Positions 19,101-28,962 are shown, counted from the stretch's first letter. The stretch: DNA of 64,000 bases from Bacteroidia bacterium (GCA_030430385.1 JAUIFO010000012.1:1-64000); one strand, 5' to 3'. Numbers and translations: made by a program. Notes: a model not told the origin generated them from the letters alone.

Positions 19101-20920
19101 TCATCATTTGTAATTCTCACAAACGCATTACGTTCTCCAGCAGCAGTAGGTGTAAAAGTCACTTCAAAGATTTCAACATTATTTGCGGTACTAATATTTC
19201 CTACGGTAAACGACAACACAGCAGGAGAAGTGATTGCAAAATCACCAGCATCTGCACCAAAAATTTCAATGTTAGAGACATTTAAATCAACGGTTCCGAT
19301 ATTCTGTATTCTAAAGGTTCTCGCTTCTGAAGCAGCAAGAGGAATTGTTGAAAATAACGTATTATCAAACGAATTAGGTGTGTTTATTAAGCCATCAGGA
19401 ATATCATTATAGGAGTTGATGTTCCCTTCTACATTGATTTCAGGTTCTGGTGTAGAACATTGTGAGATAAGCGTATTAAAACCAGGACTACCTCCATCAA
19501 TCACTTCTTGCCAATTAGTTCCTGTATCCGAATTATCTAAAGAATCGTCTGTTACATGAAGCGATGCACCAGTACCATCAGCACCATCTCCATCATCATA
19601 ATCAACAACATCAACAACGGTTGTGCCATCTGGAGCAATAATTTCTATAGTGCCACTAGAATTATCTAAAGCACCTGTACCAGGACCTGTTGTGTAATCT
19701 GGAGTAAAATTACAGCCTGGGTTGTATGCACCACCACCATCACCTAAAGACACCGTAATACAATCTCCAGGATCAAGTGTAATACCTGTTAAAGGAAAGG
19801 TAAAGTCTGGGATTAAGGAATTATCAACATGTATGGCATAATCACTTAGCACTTGTGTGATTCCTGTAGTATTACAAATTTCAATCCACTCATCATCAAC
19901 ACCAAGGGAGTTGTACATGATTTCTGTAATCACCACATCAGCAATTACAGGCGTTTCGTCTTCTAGGATGGTTAAGGTATGTTCTGTATTTAAACCTAAG
20001 CCAGCGTTGATGCCACCATTAGGATTTGTAAGGTTGATCACTACGGTTTCATCACCTTCAAAAATTAAATCATCGATGATAGCGAAGGTAATGCATTCGT
20101 CAGCACCTGAGTTTGCTGGAAATGTAAGGGTTACAGGAAAGCTAAAAGCAGATCCAGAATCATCATAATCGGTTCCGTTTATTGCAGTTGAAGTGCCATT
20201 TAACGTCACATCAACGGTTGTGTCAACCGTTGGTGACGGATTAACGATGCTTACACAAACGTCAATAGACGTGCCATTTTCATTAACACTAGATGTAACA
20301 CTTGCAAAACCAACAAAAGTATCTGTTGATGAACATGGAGCTGGCGCATCTCCAAAGCCAGTCATTACAGTTCCAACTGCGATTTCATCAAAACGAACAC
20401 TAGGGTCCGTCCAACCATCTGTATCTCCTAAACAAATACCATTTTTGATTTGTAAATTGTTGTTTCTTGTATCTACACCTCCCGAATTCCATGAACTACC
20501 AGGATCTGAACCACAAACCCCAAACATGTCTTGTGTTACACCTCCAAGGCGAATTTCTAAAGCATCATCTCCATTAAAAAGAAAGGTCTGATCGGTAGTG
20601 CCACTTAGATTGGTTCCATTAGCTATAGCATAGGTTGTAAGGTTTGAAGTTCCAATAACCCATACTTCATTTGCTACTAAAGTTCCTGATTGAATGTTTA
20701 CTAGGGAATTACAAGAGCCTCCATTTGTGCCTTGAAGAACTTCCAAATTGTTAGCTACTGAAAAGGTAATATCAGCTCCAGACACATTAAAGATTTCAAT
20801 TCCTTTTGGAGTTGTTCCAGAATCGGTTTCTATATACTGGCTTATAATAACAGACTGACTCAGACTGATATAAAAAGTGCACAGCGTTAAGATTACACTA
20901 AAAAGGTAATTTTTTTTCAT
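16121..20920 (-). CDS. Giant T9SS-secreted protein with LTD, Calx-beta and anchor-D-like domains
   Basis: 1,599 residues from the ATG at 20920, which opens a signal peptide ending in ISLSQS. In order I see a lamin-tail-like domain (about 20-190), a Calx-beta domain ending in FEGDETVVINLTNPNGG (about 200-320), a second lamin-tail domain (VVITEIMYNSLGVDDEWIEI), a choice-of-anchor-D-type domain (RTFRIQNIGTVDLNVSNIEI), an IPT-like domain, a third lamin-tail domain (DLFISEITDAPSGSHTYIEI), an Ig-like domain and a C-terminal module shared with the other giant protein of the window. The last 80 residues are a T9SS sorting domain. It is probably displayed on or released from the surface. Ligand or enzyme activity is not seen. 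Confidence 0.85.
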   Translation of the reverse strand: MKKNYLFSVILTLCTFYISLSQSVIISQYIETDSGTTPKGIEIFNVSGADITFSVANNLEVLQGTNGGSCNSLVNIQSGTLVANEVWVIGTSNLTTYAIANGTNLSGTTDQTFLFNGDDALEIRLGGVTQDMFGVCGSDPGSSWNSGGVDTRNNNLQIKNGICLGDTDGWTDPSVRFDEIAVGTVMTGFGDAPAPCSSTDTFVGFASVTSSVNENGTSIDVCVSIVNPSPTVDTTVDVTLNGTSTAINGTDYDDSGSAFSFPVTLTFPANSGADECITFAIIDDLIFEGDETVVINLTNPNGGINAGLGLNTEHTLTILEDETPVIADVVITEIMYNSLGVDDEWIEICNTTGITQVLSDYAIHVDNSLIPDFTFPLTGITLDPGDCITVSLGDGGGAYNPGCNFTPDYTTGPGTGALDNSSGTIEIIAPDGTTVVDVVDYDDGDGADGTGASLHVTDDSLDNSDTGTNWQEVIDGGSPGFNTLISQCSTPEPEINVEGNINSYNDIPDGLINTPNSFDNTLFSTIPLAASEARTFRIQNIGTVDLNVSNIEIFGADAGDFAITSPAVLSFTVGNISTANNVEIFEVTFTPTAAGERNAFVRITNDDSADGEGEEIFEFNIRGNAYCTGASNVLTPLTGPDFTVVTITGSDLDGGTTVEFGGSIIPHTSISPTEIEFTIPANATTGAIVVTNNLGCQTTDLFTVIDNAISSCEGSSGLSPTDLFISEITDAPSGSHTYIEIYNGTGAPVDLEHYEIRVHNNGSNNAGGDIADLSGILADATAYVIAIGGTNVNDPEGGYTADDFFAISGINNNDNIRLYFDDGVVENWIDVWGDINGNNFTIAAAGYTYRRLNTGITVPRTDGWNGPAASDDMMNDWGAIAPVNYDDIGIFDFSTGAPPTITTQPSASVSTCDATASFIVAASEGFPGGTYGLEFEWFVSAPGDSGWTDLSDNAIYSGTSSNNLVISNTIGLDNYQYYCQVREDTNSCFTASNAVRLITQSTRWVGPAPGSWTNGAPDINTIAEIDFDYTTGDVGAGSFSACQLIVNSGATLIIDNSDYVQVDTDVSVDGTVIVRSYGSFVQVDDLGSVTVSAPNNITVEKTTAVLNSYQEYTYWSAPVSGETIANGLNESDPNRRFLFNAQNYRDSQMENMNDNATDPGQDDIDDNGDDWQYVAGGTVMEPGVGYAATHAPAGYIGPGNQYLFTFEGPFNNGVYNVPVYRNDAETSDNNWNFIGNPYPSAISADDFFTQNRYDVSTNPTGALEGAIYLWSHNTAADGNTNGNEALNYSTSDYAIINGTGESLGGDNVTPNRFIPSGQGFFVVMSDDVVDTPVTATVGRADVVFNNSMRSLGDNDQFFRTTYAPSENKFKLNLTSDNGVFSQILVGYVNGASDVFDGLYYDAPRNLSIGASSILYSIIENSDKRFAIQGKAATSLDLDEVVPLGFYTSIPEATLYTIAIAEIEGEFLSEHSIFIKDKLLNMTHNLSESDYTFTSEVGDFTNRFDVVFQPDTLSTTDNVFTSDSLTIVELNDGRVKFSVPSNVTIENIQIIDLLGRTLYNVDLSQSVEILELNGLSQSAYLAKVRLSNGTTLTKRAIKRH

Positions 20921-20955
20921 AGGGATTAAATAAATTGCCACAAAGGCAAAACATA

Positions 20956-20963
20956 CAAATTTA
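20956..20963 (-). promoter_or_regulatory. Possible -7 element for the giant T9SS gene
   Basis: Read on the minus strand the bases are TAAATTTG, a TAnnTTTG match, with a leader of about 35 bases. A second imperfect candidate, TGCCTTTG, lies closer to the start. No -33 partner is clear. Confidence 0.3.
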
Positions 20964-21020
20964 TGCAAAAATACGTATAAATGAGCATGTTAGGGTGTTA
21001 GATTTATTAACAAAATGTTA

Positions 21021-21028
21021 TAATTTTG
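21021..21028 (+). promoter_or_regulatory. -7 promoter element for recX
   Basis: TAATTTTG matches TAnnTTTG and ends exactly 4 bases before the GTG start of recX. If real, transcription would begin at or next to the start codon. An in-frame stop at 21021 rules out any earlier start. Confidence 0.4.
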
Positions 21029-21032
21029 TAAT

Positions 21033-21506
21033 GTGTATCCACGAAAAACATATACCCTCGACGAAGCGCAAAAACACTTAGAACGTTTTTGTGTGTATCA
21101 GGAACGTTGTCATCATGATGTACAGCAAAAATTAATAGATATGCACATGATTCCCGAAGCTCGAGATCAAATTATTGTGCATTTATTGCGGCATGATTTT
21201 TTAAATGAAGAGCGCTTTGCTAAAGCATTTGTTAGTGGAAAATTCAGAATAAAAAAATGGGGAAAACAACGCTTACAATTAGAGCTTAAAAAACGGCATA
21301 TTGGCAAAACCATAATTTCTAATGCATTAGCTGAAATTAATGATGAAGACTACTACAACACATTTGAAGAATTGGCCACGAAAAAGTTAGCGACTATTAA
21401 AGACAGTCATCCACAAAAGAAACGTAAAAAATTAGCAGATTATTTATTGTATAGAGGTTGGGAAAGCAGCTTGGTGTACGATAAAGTGTTTGCCTTAATT
21501 CCATAA
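21033..21506 (+). CDS. recX: Regulatory protein RecX
   Basis: 157 residues. The helical repeats and motifs YTLDEAQKHLERFCVYQERCHHDV, LNEERFAKAFVSGKFRIKKWG and RRGW-like YRGWESSLVYDKV are the Flavobacteria RecX pattern. RecX binds RecA filaments and inhibits them. The start is GTG: the frame is closed upstream by a stop 12 bases earlier and the next ATG would remove the conserved first helix. The gene is monocistronic, with a strong terminator. Confidence 0.88.
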   Translation: MYPRKTYTLDEAQKHLERFCVYQERCHHDVQQKLIDMHMIPEARDQIIVHLLRHDFLNEERFAKAFVSGKFRIKKWGKQRLQLELKKRHIGKTIISNALAEINDEDYYNTFEELATKKLATIKDSHPQKKRKKLADYLLYRGWESSLVYDKVFALIP

Positions 21507-21537
21507 AAAAAGCACCTTAAAAAAGGTGCTTTTTTTT
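21507..21537. terminator. Strong bidirectional terminator
   Basis: An 8-bp stem AGCACCTT/AAGGTGCT (21511-21518 with 21523-21530), AAAA loop, preceded by A-run and followed by eight T. It separates recX from the convergent barrel protein gene. Confidence 0.9.
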
Positions 21538-21551
21538 ATGTTGATATCATC

Positions 21552-22043
21552 TTACAAGTTAAATGTCGCTCCAAAATTGATGGTAAATTGGTTATGAATG
21601 TAATAGCTTATTTCAGATTTGTCGTTGCTGTATTTAGCAAGTGGGAAATTTGCTTCGGTGTACACACCAAATCCATCAGAAAAGAAATAACGTGCACCTA
21701 CATGACCACCAAAATTCTTAAGACTAAGATTTAATCCAGGATACACATCAAAGTTGTCATCAATGTTAACAACTTTTCCTAGGTTAGCGTTAAATCTAGC
21801 TTCAAGGTCAAATCGGTCTCCAAAGTCAGCATCTAATCTACTGTCAATTCCAAGCGCATAACTCGACGCTAAACCAACAGAGATGTTATCTCCTAAACCA
21901 TAATCATAAGTGACGTGAATTCCAGTGGCTTCATCTTGAATATTCACACCAACCTGAAATTTCTGGTCTCCTTTTCCTTCATACACTTGAGCATTTACGA
22001 ATGCTACAGACACAAGTGCGATTAAACATAATATTTTTTTCAT
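21552..22043 (-). CDS. Small outer-membrane beta-barrel protein (DUF6646-like)
   Basis: 163 residues from the ATG at 22043, which opens a signal peptide ending in FVNAQ. A longer frame to 22082 would only add a non-signal prefix. The mature part begins YEGKGDQKFQVG and shows repeated amphipathic strands ending in a terminal FGATFNL. It resembles a flavobacterial family I remember as DUF6646; this is not checked by search. It probably forms an 8-strand barrel in the outer membrane. Function is unknown. Confidence 0.7.
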   Translation of the reverse strand: MKKILCLIALVSVAFVNAQVYEGKGDQKFQVGVNIQDEATGIHVTYDYGLGDNISVGLASSYALGIDSRLDADFGDRFDLEARFNANLGKVVNIDDNFDVYPGLNLSLKNFGGHVGARYFFSDGFGVYTEANFPLAKYSNDKSEISYYIHNQFTINFGATFNL

Positions 22044-22069
22044 TGTTATTGGGTAAAAAATTGAGTTTG

Positions 22070-22077
22070 CAAATATA
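22070..22077 (-). promoter_or_regulatory. -7 promoter element for the small barrel gene
   Basis: On the minus strand the bases are TATATTTG. The element ends 26 bases before the chosen start at 22043 and lies within the longer alternative reading frame, which supports the shorter start. Confidence 0.45.
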
Positions 22078-22100
22078 GACAAGTATTTAAATTTTGGAAA

Positions 22101-22967
22101 CTATTTAAAATGCTTGTTGGTTCTTATGATTGCTTGGTTGTTTTTCCAGTCAATCCATTTCTGACCTTTAATACGACGCATGACATTATCAAAATGACGC
22201 ATAATAAGCACATTGTAAAGTGCTTTTGATAAGTTTTTAGGATTTCGCGCTATGGCACGTAAACTCATAGAAAAACCTGGTGTGAGATATTTCATATAAT
22301 GCCAATAACCTTCAGGCATATATAAAACTTCACCATGTTTAAGTTGACATTGCCAACCTTTAGCGTTGTTTAGTGCTGGCCATTTTTCAAAATCAGGATT
22401 TGAAAAATTGATATCTTCTCTGGTGATGAGCGAATGCGGTATTTTGTATAAGTGTTTGTTTTGCTGTTGATCAAACAAGATGCATTGCTTTTGCCCTTCA
22501 AAATGAAAATGAAAAATATTAGCCAAGTCAATGTCGTAATGCATAAATGTGTGGGAATCACGTCCACCAAAAAACAGCATTGGAAGCCCTTTCATAAGCT
22601 TCAGTCCAAAGTCGGGATACGAGAAATCTTGTTGTAGCTGCGGAATTTCTTTTAAAATATTCCAAAGAAAAATGCGGTACTTTGTAGGCTCACGTTTTAA
22701 GAGATCAACATAGTCACTCATTTTCATTGTAGCATGTGGTTCGTTAAAGCCGTCTTTATAATCTACAGGTCTGTCATCGTAAAGTGGCACTACCTTATCT
22801 GCAGCAATCGATTTCATGTACTCCAGATTCCATTTGCTGTAAGCAGGCCAATCTTCAATGAAACGCTCAATAACTACAGGTTTTTGAGGTTTGAAGTAGT
22901 TGTTTATAAATTCCTCTTTGGAAATAGTTTCTACGCGAGGAATGTCTTGTAGATCAAGTGATGGCAT
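22101..22967 (-). CDS. Cupin-like / JmjC-fold Fe(II) oxygenase
   Basis: 288 residues. The opening PRVETISKEEFINNYFKPQKPVVI is the cupin_8/JmjC start. Metal ligands are visible as H143-x-D145 in FMHYDID and a distal histidine in GYWHYMKYL near residue 226, with lysine 160 a candidate for 2-oxoglutarate binding. It is therefore likely an active 2-oxoglutarate-dependent hydroxylase acting on a protein or small molecule. The target is unknown. It stands apart from neighbours, about 60 bp downstream of the barrel gene's promoter region and 130 bp from the SRPBCC gene. Confidence 0.82.
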   Translation of the reverse strand: MPSLDLQDIPRVETISKEEFINNYFKPQKPVVIERFIEDWPAYSKWNLEYMKSIAADKVVPLYDDRPVDYKDGFNEPHATMKMSDYVDLLKREPTKYRIFLWNILKEIPQLQQDFSYPDFGLKLMKGLPMLFFGGRDSHTFMHYDIDLANIFHFHFEGQKQCILFDQQQNKHLYKIPHSLITREDINFSNPDFEKWPALNNAKGWQCQLKHGEVLYMPEGYWHYMKYLTPGFSMSLRAIARNPKNLSKALYNVLIMRHFDNVMRRIKGQKWIDWKNNQAIIRTNKHFK

Positions 22968-23096
22968 TAGAAATCACATTAAGCTCCAAAGTTAAGAAAA
23001 CGTTATGAAATGTAATACATTGTATGAAAAATTAACGTTCTTCTAAGTTTAGAATTTTTGAAACAAGGACATTAGCTTTCTCTAATAGTAACTACT

Positions 23097-23534
23097 TTAA
23101 ATGCTATTTTGCGCAATTTTTTTTAGCGCCAAAGGGAAGGTTTTCTTCATGAAGTCTAAATGTTCATCCATAACGTCAATAGCAACATGAAGTGTGTTTG
23201 AGTGTTCTCCTTCAGTAATACTGTATTGTTCGGTTGCTCCAGACCATACTTTACTATCGTCATCAATAGGCATTTGTTCGCCTTTTTTTACAGTGCCAAT
23301 GTGTTTAAATTGAATCAACTGCTCAGGGATTAGTGTTTCAATTATGCTGTAAATCCCGTTTTGATCTGGATCGAGAAATAAGATTGTATGACCTTCTTTC
23401 CATTGGTCGCATACAAAATAGGAACCTTCAAAAAAGACACTAGCCCAGTCGCGATAGCAATGGTCATTCCATAAGGCATTCCAGATTTTTGCTTTAGGAG
23501 CTTTAATGTCTATAGAAAAGTGTAATCTGTTCAT
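23097..23534 (-). CDS. SRPBCC (START/AHSA1-like) domain protein
   Basis: 145 residues. The N-terminal FSIDIKAPKAKIWNALWND and the C-terminal long helix (HLDFMKKTFPLALKKIA) fit the SRPBCC helix-grip fold, which binds a hydrophobic ligand. No catalytic residues are evident. It lies 35 bp downstream of the BtuB-like receptor on the same strand and may be on its transcript. Function is unknown. Confidence 0.8.
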   Translation of the reverse strand: MNRLHFSIDIKAPKAKIWNALWNDHCYRDWASVFFEGSYFVCDQWKEGHTILFLDPDQNGIYSIIETLIPEQLIQFKHIGTVKKGEQMPIDDDSKVWSGATEQYSITEGEHSNTLHVAIDVMDEHLDFMKKTFPLALKKIAQNSI

Positions 23535-23569
23535 AATGCCTAAGATAATACAAATTCAATAGCTTTAGC

Positions 23570-25387
23570 CTAATTAAAGTTGTAGCGCAATCCAAAAAGA
23601 ATGTTGCTTGGCGGCATTGGCACAAAACCAGTTTCAATATAATCTGCGTTAAAAATATTATTAGCTGTGATACTGAATTCTACCGAATTGAAATTAATCA
23701 AAACAGAAGCATCCCAAACGTTATAGGTTTGTCCTGTAGTTCGTTCGGCATATTTATAAATAATGTTTTGTCTGATGTTTTTGAAAACTTGCGAACTAAA
23801 TCTCGTTGAAAATTGATGCTTTAACGTATTCAACGAATAACGTGATAGATCTTCATTTTGATCTAAAATGTCATCGTCTAAAAAGGCATAACCAAAAGCA
23901 ATATTTTGGTTGAAGTCATTTAGCTTAAACCTGTAAGAAGTATCAAATTCAAGTCCTTTTGTATTGACTTCAGTGATATTTGTGGCAGTAAACACACCAT
24001 TAGTGACATTCGGACGTACATAATCGATGAGGTTTTTAGCATCTCTGTTAAACGCGGCAACTGAAGCAGAAAACGTTGAAGTAAAAAATTTAAGTCCGAT
24101 TTCAGAGGTCAAGGCTTCTTCAGGTTCTAAGTCTTCATTTCCAACGGTTGCAGGATCACTGTAATACAAATCGGTGTACGTTGGGATACGATAGGTATAG
24201 CCAATGTTTCCGTAGGCTTTTAACTGGTCTGAAATTTCAAATCCGACATCAATACCTGGAAAGGCATGAAATTTAAAATCTGAAAAGTAGGTCAGTGCCA
24301 CGCCAGGTGTCACATCTAATTTGTCGTTGGCTAATTTAAACTGATGTTCAACAAACATATTCGCCATAAAACGGTTACGATTTCCTAAGTTATTACTATT
24401 AATAAATACTTTAGAGAGATCAAGACCAAACCCAGTAACCCCTAATTTTGAGGTGTAAGACGCATTCGCTTCAGCTCCAACTTTGTGAGTGATATGAATG
24501 TTTCTGTAAAATGCAGGTTCTTCTCTTCTCAATAGAAATATATCCTGATTACGTTTCCAATAGATACGTGGTTGTATTTTTAGTTTTTCAGAATTAAACT
24601 TAGTGGTAAATGCCAGGAGACTATTTTGAGTTTCTTCGTATTCAAAAAAGGTAGCATTGGTTGTGTAGAAATTTTGAGCTCCAAACTTGCGATCAAAAAA
24701 CGTAGCAAGCATTTCAATAGGTTGTTTGTTTTTATTGACTGTACTTTTCAGGAAATAGTTTGAATTGTCATAATCTGAATTGATGCGATATCCTTCTGAA
24801 GTCATCTTACCAGCGTGAACAATATGCGACGAATTTTCTAAATCGCCACCAACAGTCACTGAAGCATTAAATTGTCCGAAAGATCCTGTTTCAACATTTG
24901 TTGAAACCGTTTGGTTAAGTTGATTTTTAGTCACAATATTGATCGCTCCAGTAAAGGCATTCTGACCAAAAATTCTAGCTGCAGGACCTTTTATAATTTC
25001 AATACGCTCAATAACCTCAATAGGCAGAATGGCGTTCATTGTATGATGTCCAGTTTGGGCATCATCCATTTTAATACCATCAATTAAAAGCAAGGTTTGA
25101 TCAAAGCCACCACCACGAATTTGAAGGTCAGCCTGACTTCCGCCAGTACCTCTTCGTCTAACATCGACACCAGTAAATTGTTGAAGTAAATCGGCAACAT
25201 TAGTAGCAGCACTATTTTTAATTTCTGCTGAAGTGATAACCGTTATGGTTCTTGAGTTTTCCTTGAACGGAATATCGATTCTTGAAGAACTTATCGTAAT
25301 GCTATCTAGATCCTGAACAGGAAAATCTTGAGCATTGACGGTTAAAAAAAGAATTGTAAAAAGAATGAAAAGTGCGTTTTGTCTCAT
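23570..25387 (-). CDS. BtuB-like TonB-dependent receptor
   Basis: 605 residues, the length of vitamin B12 and small-siderophore receptors and without a carboxypeptidase-like domain. The signal peptide ends in VNAQ. The TonB-box region is followed by SRTITVITSAEIKNS, GGSQADLQIRGGGFDQTLLLIDG and ARIFGQNAFTGAINIV plug motifs. The C-terminus is a short barrel ending LFGLRYNFN. Only 75 bp separate it from the divergent MocR-type gene, too little for a cobalamin riboswitch. It is probably controlled by that regulator. The ligand is unknown. Confidence 0.85.
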   Translation of the reverse strand: MRQNALFILFTILFLTVNAQDFPVQDLDSITISSSRIDIPFKENSRTITVITSAEIKNSAATNVADLLQQFTGVDVRRRGTGGSQADLQIRGGGFDQTLLLIDGIKMDDAQTGHHTMNAILPIEVIERIEIIKGPAARIFGQNAFTGAINIVTKNQLNQTVSTNVETGSFGQFNASVTVGGDLENSSHIVHAGKMTSEGYRINSDYDNSNYFLKSTVNKNKQPIEMLATFFDRKFGAQNFYTTNATFFEYEETQNSLLAFTTKFNSEKLKIQPRIYWKRNQDIFLLRREEPAFYRNIHITHKVGAEANASYTSKLGVTGFGLDLSKVFINSNNLGNRNRFMANMFVEHQFKLANDKLDVTPGVALTYFSDFKFHAFPGIDVGFEISDQLKAYGNIGYTYRIPTYTDLYYSDPATVGNEDLEPEEALTSEIGLKFFTSTFSASVAAFNRDAKNLIDYVRPNVTNGVFTATNITEVNTKGLEFDTSYRFKLNDFNQNIAFGYAFLDDDILDQNEDLSRYSLNTLKHQFSTRFSSQVFKNIRQNIIYKYAERTTGQTYNVWDASVLINFNSVEFSITANNIFNADYIETGFVPMPPSNILFGLRYNFN

Positions 25388-25442
25388 CGTGTATTAGGTT
25401 CGTGTTTTACGCGGCAAAAGTCGTAACTTTCCGGATCATTAA

Positions 25443-25480
25443 AATAGTCCAGTTTTAAAACAATGAATAGTCCGGTTTTA
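25443..25480. repeat. 23-bp-spaced direct repeat, candidate MocR operator
   Basis: AATAGTCCAGTTTTA (25443-25457) recurs as AATAGTCCGGTTTTA (25466-25480), 14 of 15 bases identical, start-to-start 23 bp, about two helical turns. The second copy spans the first codons of the regulator gene. MocR-family proteins (GabR, PdxR) bind direct repeats near their own promoters. The site lies 56-93 bp upstream of the divergent receptor start, so it could control both genes. Confidence 0.55.
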
Positions 25481-26968
25481 GATATTTTAAGATCCTTAGT
25501 AGTTTTTGAAAAGCCCTCAAAAACACCAGTTTATATTCAAATAGCACAGCAAATTATAAATGCCATACAACGTGGATACTTATTGCAAGGAACCGTTTTA
25601 CCAGGAACACGTAAGTTTAGTACGTTGTTTTCTATAAATCGAAACACAGCAGTTGCAGTTTATGACGAGTTAGCCTCACAAGGTTGGGTTAATATTATTC
25701 CAAATAAAGGAACTTTTATCATTATGCCACAAGACAACAACACTGGCATAAAAGGGAAGTCGCAAGGACTAGAGCATTTGAAAACCTATCCAAAGCGTTC
25801 AGGATTTCACTTTCAATCGTCTTTTAATTTAGCCTCTACCGAAACAATACCTTCACACAAATATGTGATAAATGATGGTCAGCCAGATTTGCAATTGCAT
25901 CCAACACATCAGTTTTCGAGGTGGTACAGTGCAGCGATGAAACGTTCTTCATTAATAACACGATGGAATCAAACTCAAGAACCTTCGCATATTAATTTTA
26001 ATAAACAATTATGCAATTACCTTGTCACTACACGAGGGTTTCATATAGCTCCAAGCAATATTTTAAGTACGCGAAGTACAGAGATGAGTCTTTATATTGT
26101 GTCACAACTGTTATTACAACAAGGTGATGTGGTTTTGGTAGGTGATCTAAGTCATTACACCTCCAACATGATTTTTCAACAGGCAGGCGCTACTGTCAAA
26201 ACGGTTCCAGTAGATGCTTATGGATTAGATGTAGATTATATAGAACAACACTTTTCAAAAGGAAGTATTCGCTGTGTGTATGTGAGTGCCAACCGTCAAT
26301 ATCCAACAACAGTATCGTTAATTGCTGAAAGGCGAGTGAAATTATTACGATTAGCAGATGCTTATGGTTTTGCCATATTAGAAGACGATTTTGATTATGA
26401 TTTTCAGTTTGAAGGTTCAGCAATGTTGCCTATGGCAAGTGCAGATGCTAAAGGTGTTGTTATTTATCTTGGTAGGTTTGGGCAATCGTTTTTTCCGAGC
26501 TTTCAAATGGGTTTTATAGTTGCTCCAGAAAATATTATTAGTGAGGCTCAAAATTATTTACAGATATTAGACAAGCAAGGCGATTTAGTTCAAAAGCAAA
26601 TGCTAACTGAGTTGATTTCTGAAGGTGAAATTCACCGATTAAATAAAAAGAACATTACCATTTACAAGACGCGAAGAGATCTTTTAAATTGTTGTTTGAA
26701 TACACATTTTAAGAATGAGGCTTATTGGCATTTACCTTCAGGAGGATTAGCAGTTTGGTTACAATTTAAGTCTGGAATCTCGTTAGTTCAACTCGCTGAA
26801 AAAGCAAAGCAATATGATTTGTTTTTACCTAAGACCATTTTATATCAAAGTAAGAATGTTTGTGCGATCCGTTTTGGTTTTGGGCATTTAGATGAGGTTG
26901 ATATTGTTAAGGTTGTCGAAACGTTAAAGAACGCTTACAATGAAGTCATAAAAAAAAGCCAAACATAA
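25463..26968 (+). CDS. MocR/PdxR-like GntR-aminotransferase regulator lacking the PLP lysine
   Basis: 501 residues. Residues 1-90 are a GntR winged helix (TPVYIQIAQQIINAIQRG, LPGTRKFS, INRNTAVAVYDEL). The rest follows the fold-type I aminotransferase domain of MocR regulators. The usual GTFSKS motif is here GRFGQS, so the Schiff-base lysine is glutamine 341. The EDDYDSEFRY motif is EDDFDYDFQF, and the usual SHQYP is NRQYP. PLP aldimine formation is therefore not expected, although another ligand could bind. It is divergent from the BtuB-like receptor and overlaps a direct repeat at its own start. Confidence 0.85.
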   Translation: MNSPVLDILRSLVVFEKPSKTPVYIQIAQQIINAIQRGYLLQGTVLPGTRKFSTLFSINRNTAVAVYDELASQGWVNIIPNKGTFIIMPQDNNTGIKGKSQGLEHLKTYPKRSGFHFQSSFNLASTETIPSHKYVINDGQPDLQLHPTHQFSRWYSAAMKRSSLITRWNQTQEPSHINFNKQLCNYLVTTRGFHIAPSNILSTRSTEMSLYIVSQLLLQQGDVVLVGDLSHYTSNMIFQQAGATVKTVPVDAYGLDVDYIEQHFSKGSIRCVYVSANRQYPTTVSLIAERRVKLLRLADAYGFAILEDDFDYDFQFEGSAMLPMASADAKGVVIYLGRFGQSFFPSFQMGFIVAPENIISEAQNYLQILDKQGDLVQKQMLTELISEGEIHRLNKKNITIYKTRRDLLNCCLNTHFKNEAYWHLPSGGLAVWLQFKSGISLVQLAEKAKQYDLFLPKTILYQSKNVCAIRFGFGHLDEVDIVKVVETLKNAYNEVIKKSQT

Positions 26969-26983
26969 CGTTTGACTTTTTTT
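26951..26983. terminator. Bidirectional terminator
   Basis: An 8-bp stem with one mismatch (AGCCAAAC at 26957-26964 with GTTTGACT at 26970-26977) flanked by A-run and T-run. It serves the MocR-type gene and the convergent atpC. The stem overlaps the last codons of the regulator gene. Confidence 0.7.
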
Positions 26984-27001
26984 ATATGTCAAAATAAAGA
27001 T

Positions 27002-27295
27002 TTAGTCTGCTAGAATAATCACTTTATTACCATTCATTTCTATAGTTCCCGAGCTGATGTTAAGTGTAAGCACTTTATCATCGTCATTGTGAGGAACGAT
27101 ACTACCATGCAATTCGTCTAATTCTAAATGGCTTTGAGAATGTGTGTGAATTTTAACCATTCCTTCTTTTAATAAAGAGACGATAGGTGCGTGATTGTTT
27201 AGCACTTGAAACTCTCCATTAATTCCTGGAACAGCTACAGAGTCAACTTCTGAACTAAATAGGGTTGATTCTGGTGATACAATTTCTAAATACAT
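27002..27295 (-). CDS. atpC: ATP synthase F1 epsilon subunit (short form)
   Basis: 97 residues. It has the N-terminal beta-sandwich motifs IVSPESTLFSSEVDSVAVPGINGEFQVL and NHAPIVSLLKEG. The C-terminal two-helix domain that inhibits ATP hydrolysis in other bacteria is absent. Short epsilon is usual in Bacteroidota. It lies 31 bp downstream of atpD, apart from the other ATP synthase genes, which are not in the window. Confidence 0.95.
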   Translation of the reverse strand: MYLEIVSPESTLFSSEVDSVAVPGINGEFQVLNNHAPIVSLLKEGMVKIHTHSQSHLELDELHGSIVPHNDDDKVLTLNISSGTIEMNGNKVIILAD

Positions 27296-27326
27296 AGTTT
27301 AAGGCTTTAGGTTTTAAGCTTTAGGC

Positions 27327-28847
<1,521 letters not shown>

Positions 28848-28906
28848 TTATGTTTAGATATTTATATACTGAAATGCAGTTTTTTAAGCACTGCTTTTTC
28901 GCGCTG

Positions 28907-28914
28907 CAAAGATA
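28907..28914 (-). promoter_or_regulatory. -7 promoter element for atpDC
   Basis: On the minus strand the bases are TATCTTTG, a TAnnTTTG match, about 72 bases before atpD. No -33 TTG is visible at 17-21 bp. Confidence 0.45.
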
Positions 28915-28962
28915 GCGTAATTAATTTAATATGAAAGGCATTTTTTTTGCTTTTTTCGATAT

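Noticed and set aside
17318..20591. Several 60-130 codon frames on the plus strand inside the giant T9SS gene
   Set aside because: They are shadows of the long minus-strand gene, which has a signal peptide, ordered domains and a sorting signal; the shadows have no recognisable domain.
25388..25462. Cobalamin riboswitch for the BtuB-like receptor
   Set aside because: Only 75 bp separate the divergent genes, too short for the riboswitch, and no B12-box is seen.
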